In this document: positions 58,229 through 64,000 of the stretch, in pieces | How positions within the stretch are numbered: the first letter of the stretch is position 1 | Layout: each line of letters begins with the position of its first letter | Source of the DNA: Streptomyces filamentosus | GTDB lineage: Bacteria; Actinomycetota; Actinomycetes; Streptomycetales; Streptomycetaceae | Assembly (NCBI RefSeq): GCF_014654895.1 | Contig: NZ_BNBE01000002.1 | Span: 682,001 to 746,000, forward strand | Direction of reading: 5' to 3' | Length of the DNA: 64,000 bases | Made by a program: the position numbers and the translations under genes | The notes under the pieces: generated by a model | What the model was told of the DNA's origin: nothing | The model's input: only the letters and a program-made list of their open reading frames with translations | The model's database searches: none

Positions 58229-59404
58229 TCACCGGCGGGTGCGCAGGACGTGCGCGCGGACGGCGTCGGTGACGTGCTCGACCTGGGCGTCGGTGAGCCG
58301 GTGGTGGACGGGCAGGGACAGCTGGCGGCGGGCGGCGTCGCGGGCGCGGGGCCAGCCGGGCCCGGGGCGGCCCGCGGTGACGGGTGCGAAGGCGGCCTGG
58401 TCGGGCAGGGTCTTCGGGTAGTAGACGTGGGTGTCGACGCCCTCTGCGGACAGGTGGTCGCGCAGGGCGTCGCGATCGTCGGCGAGCAGGGTGTAGACGT
58501 AGTGGCAGCGGCCTTCGGTGCCCGGCGGCGGGGTGTCGAGGCCGGGGAGTCCCGCGAGGTGCTCGGTGTAGTGGGCGGCGATCGCGGCGCGGCGTTCCAG
58601 GCGGGCGGTGAGGCCGGGGAGCCGGTGGAGCTGGAAGGCGGCCTGGATCTCGTCGAAGCGGCTGTTGACGCCGACGACGTGGTGCAGGCCGCGCCGGACG
58701 CCGTCCTGGCCGTGGTTGCGGAGCATGCGGATCCGCCGGCCGGTGTCCTCGTCGCGGGTGACGACGGCGCCGCCCTCGCCGGGCATGCCGAAGGACTTGA
58801 CCTGGACGAAGGAGTAGAGCCCGGCGTCTCCCCACAGTCCGGCGGGGACGCCGTCGAGTTCGGCGCCCTGGGCGACGGCGGAGTCCTCGACGAGGAGCAG
58901 TCCCGCGGCGGCGGCCAGGGTGACGAAGCGCGGCATGTCGGCCATGACGGAGAACATGTGGGCCGGCATCAGGGCCTTGGTCCGCGGGGTGACGCGGGTC
59001 TCCGCGTCGGCGGGGTCGAGGGTGAGGGTGCGGGGGTCGACGTCGCCGAAGACGGGGACGGCGCCGGTGTGCAGCACGGCGGCGGCGAGCGGGGCGCAGC
59101 CGAGGGCGGGGACGACGACCTCGTCGCCGGGGCCGATGCCGAGGGCGGTGAGGATCAGGTGGAGGGCGGAGGTGCCGCTGGAGCAGGCGACCACGTCGGC
59201 GGCGCCGAGCCGTTCGCGCAGGGCGTCCTCCAGGCGGCGGGTGTGGTCGCCCAGGATGAACTTCTGGTCCGCGCCGGTGCCGATCTCGTACAGGAGCCGC
59301 AGGAGGGTGTCGCGGTCCTCGTGGAAGAGGTCGGGCGGGAAGAAGGGGACGCGTCCGCCGGTGGCGAGGGCGTCGTCCGCGCCGCGGTCGCTGAGGGTGG
59401 TCAT
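58229..59404 (-). CDS. DegT/DnrJ/EryC1-family aminotransferase 1
   Basis: A 391-residue PLP-dependent aminotransferase of the sugar-aminotransferase family. The PLP aspartate is in LLVEDSAVAQGAE, SSGTSAL binds the phosphate, and the PLP lysine (about K203) is in SFVQVKSFGMPGEGG, less canonical than the usual form. The C-terminal domain has VDTHVYYPKTLPDQ. It would aminate a keto group on a sugar or cyclitol. ATG overlaps the next DegT stop. Confidence 0.88.
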   Translation of the reverse strand: MTTLSDRGADDALATGGRVPFFPPDLFHEDRDTLLRLLYEIGTGADQKFILGDHTRRLEDALRERLGAADVVACSSGTSALHLILTALGIGPGDEVVVPALGCAPLAAAVLHTGAVPVFGDVDPRTLTLDPADAETRVTPRTKALMPAHMFSVMADMPRFVTLAAAAGLLLVEDSAVAQGAELDGVPAGLWGDAGLYSFVQVKSFGMPGEGGAVVTRDEDTGRRIRMLRNHGQDGVRRGLHHVVGVNSRFDEIQAAFQLHRLPGLTARLERRAAIAAHYTEHLAGLPGLDTPPPGTEGRCHYVYTLLADDRDALRDHLSAEGVDTHVYYPKTLPDQAAFAPVTAGRPGPGWPRARDAARRQLSLPVHHRLTDAQVEHVTDAVRAHVLRTRR

Positions 59405-60558
59405 GCGGAGACCCTTCCGGTGTGGAAGTCGCGGACGGCCGCGCAGACGCGGTCCACCTCGGCCTCGGTGAGATCGGCGTACAGCGGCAGGGCGACGGCG
59501 CGGCGGGAGGCGGCCTCGGCGACGGGGAAGTCGCCGGGCCGGTGGCCGAGTTCCGCGAAGCAGGGCTGGAGGTGGAGCGGCAGGGGGTAGTACGTCTCGG
59601 TGCCGATGCCCCGCTCATGGAGGTGGACGACGAGCTCGTCGCGCCGGTCTGTCTCGATGAGGTAGACGTAGAAGACCTCGTCGGGGGCGCCGGTGATCGC
59701 GGGCCGCCGGGTGACGCCGGGCACCTCGCGCAGTCCCTCGTCGTAGCGGCGGGCGAGGACGGCCCGGTGGCGGACGTCCTCGTCGAGGACCGTCAGCTTG
59801 GCGAGCAGGACGGCGGCCTGGAGGTCGTCCATCTTGCTGTTGTGGCCGACGTGCAGGGTCTCGTTGGAGATGCCGGGGAAGTGCGCGAGGGTGCGGCCGG
59901 TGCGGCCGTGGTGGCGCAGCGCGGCCACGTGGTCGGCGAGGTCCTCGTCGTCGGTGAGGACGGCCCCGGCGTCGCCGAGCGCGCCGAGCGTCTTGCTCGG
60001 GAAGAAGGACAGCACGCCGCCGCGTCCGTGGAGGCCGGCGTGGACGCCGTTCTGCCGCATTCCGATGCCCTCGGCGCTGTCCTCCAGGAGGACGAGCCCG
60101 TGTCCGGCGGCGAAGGCGGCCAGCGCCGTCATGTCCGCCATCCGGGAGAAGAGGTGGACCGGCAGCACGAAGCGGGCGCCGTCCGCCTCCTCGTCGCCGA
60201 TCCCCTCGGTGCGCATGGCGTACGTGTCGGGGTCGATGTCGGTGAAGACGGGCCGCCCGCCGGCCAGGACGACGGAGGTGGCGGTGGCGACGAAGGAGTA
60301 CGCCGGGACCAGGACCCGGTCCCCCGGGCGCAGCCCGCACGCCTTCAGGAGCAGGACCAGGGCGTCGGTCCCGCTGTTCACCCCGATCACGCGGCGGGCG
60401 CCGGTGTAGTGCTCGAGCGCCTTTTCCAGACGGCCGACCTGGCGGGAATGCGAGAACTTTCCGTCGGCGAAAATCTCGTCCACTCCGGCACGGAGATCGG
60501 GCCAGACCTTTTCGAAGGTCTTCACCTGGGAGAAAAAGGGAATGCTGGATGACGTCAC
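59401..60558 (-). CDS. DegT/DnrJ/EryC1-family aminotransferase 2
   Basis: A 385-residue sugar aminotransferase. It has GVNSGTDALVLLLKACGL, the PLP aspartate in VLLEDSAEGIG and a canonical PLP lysine in FFPSKTLGALGDAGA, with GTETYYPLPLHLQP. I begin at GTG 60558, which gives VTSSSIPFFSQVKTFE, because upstream residues do not look like a domain and the frame runs through the promoter region. It is the first gene of the operon; the ribosome site is weak. Two aminotransferases in tandem suggest two amination steps or a heterodimer. Confidence 0.87.
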   Translation of the reverse strand: MTSSSIPFFSQVKTFEKVWPDLRAGVDEIFADGKFSHSRQVGRLEKALEHYTGARRVIGVNSGTDALVLLLKACGLRPGDRVLVPAYSFVATATSVVLAGGRPVFTDIDPDTYAMRTEGIGDEEADGARFVLPVHLFSRMADMTALAAFAAGHGLVLLEDSAEGIGMRQNGVHAGLHGRGGVLSFFPSKTLGALGDAGAVLTDDEDLADHVAALRHHGRTGRTLAHFPGISNETLHVGHNSKMDDLQAAVLLAKLTVLDEDVRHRAVLARRYDEGLREVPGVTRRPAITGAPDEVFYVYLIETDRRDELVVHLHERGIGTETYYPLPLHLQPCFAELGHRPGDFPVAEAASRRAVALPLYADLTEAEVDRVCAAVRDFHTGRVSA

Positions 60559-60819
60559 GCGGAAACAATTCTTCTCTGCCGACGGGTGCGCCGGCCTCAA
60601 CTGGGGCCAGGTCAAGGGCCCGAGAGGGGTGGCGGGCGGGCGGGGCCCACCCTCGGAAGTCTGCGCAGTGAACGTAACAGCCGGAAGAATGAAGTCCCGA
60701 ATCCTCAATGGAACTTCATACTTTTCGGTGACAACCCCTCCGATTTTCTTGACCGCCGTCACGTGCTACGGAGAGATTCTTCGCCGCACCTCACCCGCAC
60801 CACTGGACGGAACGACCTC
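60559..60819. promoter_or_regulatory. Divergent promoter region of the biosynthetic cluster
   Basis: 261 bp between divergent operons. An inverted repeat ATGAAGT-N17-ACTTCAT (60689-60695 and 60713-60719) lies in the more AT-rich part and could be a regulator site. No regulator gene is inside the window, so control would come from outside the visible cluster. A precise promoter could not be called. Confidence 0.45.
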
Positions 60820-61851
60820 ATGAGACAGCCCCTGATCGTCGGACTGGGCCGTTCCGGCGCCGGGTTGCACCTGCGGGCCCTGCGCACCGCCCTCGACCGC
60901 TCCCCGGGCCTGTGGCGGGGCCCCGTGGTCGCCGTCGACCCCCGGCCCGGGGAGCGGGCCCCGGTGCCGGACGGGGTCACCGTGGTCCCGTCGGCGGCCC
61001 GCGCCCGGGAGCTGCTGCCCCCCGATCGCGCCGTCGTCCACGTCTGCACGCCGCCCGCCGCCCGGCTCGCCGTCCTGGCCGAGCTCTGCGCCGCGGGCTA
61101 CCGCGACCTGATCGTGGAGAAGCCGGCCGCCGCCGACGCCGGGGAACTGGCCGCCGTGGCGGAGCTGCGCGCCCGCCACGGGCTGCGCCTCGCGGTGGTC
61201 GCGCACTGGCCCGCCTCCGCCCTGGCCGACCGCCTGCGCGGGCTGATCGGCTCGGGCGAGCTGGGGCGGCTGCTGCGCATCGACGTCACCCAGCACAAGC
61301 CGCGCTTCACCCGTTCGCTGCGCGCCGACGACGGCCATCCCACGGCCTTCGACGTGGAGCTGCCGCACTCCCTCGGCCTGGTCCTTTCGCTCGCGGGCCC
61401 GGCCGAGGCGACCGGCGCCCGGCTGACCGACCTGCGGGTCGGCAGCGCGGTCCGCCCCGGTCTGGGCTCCGCGCTGCTGGAGCTGCGGCACGCGAACGGG
61501 GTGCGGACCCGGATCCTCTCCGACCTCACCGCTCCCGTACGGGAGCGCAGGGCCGCCCTCGTCTTCGAACACGGCACCGCCGTCGGCCACTTCGCCCCGA
61601 GCGACGCCGACGACCACGTCCAGCTCGACGTCGCCGGCCGGCGCGAGGTGTTCCACGACGACGCGCTCGCCTCCTTCCTGCACCGCACCTACACCCGCTT
61701 CGCCACCGTGCCCGCCGAAGACCCCTCCTGGGCGGCCGACTTCGCCCTGCACGCCGACGCGGTCCGGCTCCTCGACGAGGCCAAGCGGCGCTGCGCGGAC
61801 GCCACCACCGCCGGACCGCCCGAGGAGGCGCCCCGTGTCCCGACCCGTTGA
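60820..61851 (+). CDS. Gfo/Idh/MocA-family NAD(P)-dependent oxidoreductase
   Basis: A 343-residue dehydrogenase. The N-terminal Rossmann loop is IVGLGRSGAGLHLRAL, the VVHVCTPPA turn is typical, EKPAAADAGEL contains the catalytic lysine of the family (EKP motif) and the C-terminal domain binds a sugar or cyclitol. These enzymes interconvert sugar or inositol hydroxyls and ketones. Together with DegT enzymes this is a classic route to amino sugars or aminocyclitols. ATG 60820; the last 17 bp overlap the next gene. Confidence 0.85.
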   Translation: MRQPLIVGLGRSGAGLHLRALRTALDRSPGLWRGPVVAVDPRPGERAPVPDGVTVVPSAARARELLPPDRAVVHVCTPPAARLAVLAELCAAGYRDLIVEKPAAADAGELAAVAELRARHGLRLAVVAHWPASALADRLRGLIGSGELGRLLRIDVTQHKPRFTRSLRADDGHPTAFDVELPHSLGLVLSLAGPAEATGARLTDLRVGSAVRPGLGSALLELRHANGVRTRILSDLTAPVRERRAALVFEHGTAVGHFAPSDADDHVQLDVAGRREVFHDDALASFLHRTYTRFATVPAEDPSWAADFALHADAVRLLDEAKRRCADATTAGPPEEAPRVPTR

Positions 61852-64000
61852 CCTGACCGGCCGGATCACCGGCATCGGCGACGAGGCCGCCCCCGGTCTG
61901 CCCGGCCAGATCGCCGTCGCCCGCGAACTGGGCTGGTCCGCGCTGGAGTTGCGCACCCTCGGCGGCACTCCGCTGGCCGAGCTCCCCGCGCCGGCCGTAC
62001 GGGACGCGGCCGATCTGCTGCACACGGCGGGGCTCGGCGTGGTCTGCCTCGACTCCCGCATCGGCAACTGGGCCCGCCCGGTCACCGGCCCCCTCTCCGC
62101 CGACCTGGAGGAGCTGGAGCGGCTCGCCGAGCACGGCAGGGTACTGGGCTGCCGCAGCCTGCGCGTCATGTCCTGGACCGACGGCGGCCTCCCGGAGGAG
62201 GAGTGGGCGGCCCTGGCGATCGACCGGATGCGCCGCCTCGCCCGCCGCGCGGAACTGCTCGGCGTGGAACTGCTGCACGAGAACTGCACGGGCTGGGCCG
62301 GCTCCGACGCCGACCGGACCCTCCGGATGCTGGCCGAGGTCGACAGTCCGGCGCTGCGCGTCCTGTTCGACATCGGGAACGGGGTGCCCTACGGCTACGA
62401 CGCCCACGCGCTCCTCACCCGGCTGCTGCCGCACGTCGCCCACGTCCACGTGAAGGACGCGCTGCCCGGCGACCGCCCCGGCGAGGCCGTCTACACCCTG
62501 CCCGGGGAGGGCGCCGCCCGGGTCGCCGACTGTGTGCGCCTCCTGGAGGACCACGGCTACCGGGGCGTGTACTCCCTCGAACCCCACCTCGCCGTGGTGC
62601 CGCACGCCGGGATCCGGCCGGCCGGGGGAGACGACCCGGCCCTCCCCTTCGTCCGGGCGGCCCGCCGCCTGGCCGGCCTCCCCGTCCCTCCCGCGCCCGC
62701 TCCGACCCCTCCGACCGCGGGACCGCCACCCCACCGCGCCCCCGCTCCCCCCGACCCGGTCCTGCCCTCCCCCACCCGGCCCCCCTCGCCTCCGCACCCG
62801 CCCGCAGTCGACACCGGCCTGCTGCTGCACCTGCTGCACACGCCCACCGCGGGCCCCCTGGAGACCGGCCCCGGCGCGCCCCACGCGCTGACCGCCGCCC
62901 TGCGCTCCTACGCGACGGCTGCGGCCCGGCTCGGCTTCAGGGCGGTGCGCCTCGGCGCCCCGGCCCCCGCCGCCGTCCTGCGCGAGGACACCCCGCTGCC
63001 CGTCCGGCGCGCGGTCGCCGCCGACCCCTCGTTCCTGGAGCGCCAGCCCAGCCTGCTGCTGCGGCTCGGCCCCGAACGGCCCCGGGAGCACACGGTGATG
63101 TTCAACGTGCACCTGGACACCGTCGCCGGCGGCGAACCCCCCGCCTTCGACGGGTCCCGGTTCACCGGCCGGGGCGCCGTGGACGCGAAGGGCCCCGCGG
63201 TGGCGCTGCTCGCCGGGGTCGCGGCCGCCGCCGCGGCCCGCCCGGCGATCGGCCGGGACGTCACGGTCCTGGTGCAGGCGGTGGCCGGCGAGGAGGGCGG
63301 CGCGCTGGGCACCTTCGGCACCCGGCCGCTCGTGGAGGCGGGACACGTGGGCCGGCTCAACGTGTTCTGCGAGCCGACGGGACTGCGCCACCTGCCCCGC
63401 GCGACCGCCGCCGCCACCGCCCGTGTCACCGTCGACGGCGAGGACGCCGTCGACGACCGCCCCGGCGCCGGGCACAACGCCACCGTCCTGCTGGGCTTCC
63501 TCGCCCAGCACCTCGCCGCCGCCCTCGGCCCGGCCGCCGGCGGCGGGCCCTCGCCCGCGGTCTGCGTCGCGGGACTGCACACCGGCACGCTGCACAACAA
63601 GGTGCACGGCACCGGCAGCCTCCTGCTCAACCTGCCGTACGCCTCCGCCGCGGCCGGCGCCGCCGCCGAGGACGCCCTCTCCCGGGCCCTCGGCGAGGGG
63701 CTGCGGGAGTTCACCGCCCGCTTCTCGGGCCTCCCCCTCTTCGCCAGGACCGCGTCCGACGCGGCCCGGATCACCCGCCTGGAGTGGCTCAAGCGCGGCC
63801 TGCCCGCGCTCGGAGCCCAGCCGGCCTGGGGCGAGGAGCTGCTCGCCCGGGCGGGCATCGCCCCCTGGCCTGCCGACGAACCCGCCTTCACCTGCGACGC
63901 GATCTGGCTGGCGGGCACGGAGGACACCTACACCACGGTGTTCGGACCGGGCTCGCTGGACGCCAACCGGGCGCACGCGGCGGGCGAGTTCGTCGACCTG
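61835..64000 (+). CDS. Fusion of sugar-isomerase TIM barrel and M20 amidohydrolase, C-terminus beyond window
   Basis: A single open frame with no stop from GTG 61835 to the window end (722 residues). Residues 1-280 form a xylose-isomerase-like TIM barrel with the canonical metal ligands E149 (ELLHEN), D179 (LFDIGN), H205 (HVHVKD) and E249 (YSLEPH). Residues about 283-327 are a Pro/Ala-rich linker. From about 330 an M20 peptidase/deacylase domain has H426 and D428 (HLDT), D450 (GAVDAKGP), E486-E487 (AGEEGG), E513 (FCEPTG) and the late H714. GAGGAGG lies seven bases before the GTG. Isomerase and amide hydrolase in one chain is unusual. Confidence 0.85.
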   Translation, partial: MSRPVDLTGRITGIGDEAAPGLPGQIAVARELGWSALELRTLGGTPLAELPAPAVRDAADLLHTAGLGVVCLDSRIGNWARPVTGPLSADLEELERLAEHGRVLGCRSLRVMSWTDGGLPEEEWAALAIDRMRRLARRAELLGVELLHENCTGWAGSDADRTLRMLAEVDSPALRVLFDIGNGVPYGYDAHALLTRLLPHVAHVHVKDALPGDRPGEAVYTLPGEGAARVADCVRLLEDHGYRGVYSLEPHLAVVPHAGIRPAGGDDPALPFVRAARRLAGLPVPPAPAPTPPTAGPPPHRAPAPPDPVLPSPTRPPSPPHPPAVDTGLLLHLLHTPTAGPLETGPGAPHALTAALRSYATAAARLGFRAVRLGAPAPAAVLREDTPLPVRRAVAADPSFLERQPSLLLRLGPERPREHTVMFNVHLDTVAGGEPPAFDGSRFTGRGAVDAKGPAVALLAGVAAAAAARPAIGRDVTVLVQAVAGEEGGALGTFGTRPLVEAGHVGRLNVFCEPTGLRHLPRATAAATARVTVDGEDAVDDRPGAGHNATVLLGFLAQHLAAALGPAAGGGPSPAVCVAGLHTGTLHNKVHGTGSLLLNLPYASAAAGAAAEDALSRALGEGLREFTARFSGLPLFARTASDAARITRLEWLKRGLPALGAQPAWGEELLARAGIAPWPADEPAFTCDAIWLAGTEDTYTTVFGPGSLDANRAHAAGEFVDL

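Noticed and set aside
1..64000. CRISPR arrays, insertion sequences, integrases, phage genes or rRNA/tRNA
   Set aside because: No regular direct repeats with spacers, transposase motifs, terminal inverted repeats or stable RNA signatures were seen.

Overview
The window is 64 kb of very GC-rich actinobacterial chromosome. Third-position GC bias, GTG/TTG starts, many overlapping ATGA/GTGA gene junctions, several candidate leaderless genes and the family content (BxlR-like and DasR-like regulation, secreted tripeptidyl aminopeptidases, a SigB/F-type sigma factor with a STAS partner, an AA10 chitin-active oxygenase) point to Streptomyces or a close relative. I saw no tRNA, rRNA, insertion sequence, phage gene or CRISPR array.
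Layout. 1-4504 (minus): a tightly coupled operon for the meta-cleavage (3-hydroxyanthranilate/2-aminomuconate) branch of kynurenine breakdown, with a divergent LysR regulator (4675-5880) that carries an unusual tandem-repeat insertion. 5877-12634: a LacI regulator and a divergent sugar ABC transporter plus GH3 glycosidase, laid out like the xylobiose bxlR-bxlEFGA system. 12649-17754: a membrane-anchored Mrr-type nuclease with a small membrane partner, two alpha/beta hydrolases, a small secreted protein and a methyltransferase-TusA fusion. 18170-21063: an ABC exporter coupled to a methyltransferase. 21116-22827: a GH43 enzyme behind a promoter with two matching palindromes. 22764-28529: small and conserved proteins, then a decayed stretch (a frameshifted SnoaL gene, a minisatellite and a sigma-factor tail remnant). 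28549-37258: a secreted ParB/Srx-like protein, a ComB-like phosphatase, a three-gene SHOCT/DUF6325 set, a secreted beta-lactamase-fold hydrolase, a second tripeptidyl aminopeptidase, an MscS channel, a GNAT enzyme and a Gly/Cys-rich membrane peptide. 37372-41097: a two-component system downstream of an ABC-2 exporter. 41242-45140: an SMI1/KNR4 protein and a divergent MpaB-type oxygenase/TetR pair. 45229-53202: an AA10 oxygenase under a DasR-like dre site, an XRE regulator, a very large M4-M28-chitin-binding double peptidase, a sigma/STAS pair and a small winged-helix regulator.
53344-64000 is the most likely undescribed system: a compact divergent biosynthetic cluster. One arm (minus strand, six genes in transcription order) has two DegT aminotransferases, an FAD amine oxidase-like enzyme, an acyl-CoA-ligase-type enzyme, a methyltransferase and a UbiA membrane prenyltransferase, and ends at a hairpin. 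The other arm (plus) has a Gfo/Idh oxidoreductase and a single reading frame joining a sugar-isomerase TIM barrel to an M20 amidohydrolase through a proline-rich linker; it runs off the window. My inference is that it makes an amino-sugar or aminocyclitol that is acylated, methylated and prenylated. The product cannot be named from sequence alone.
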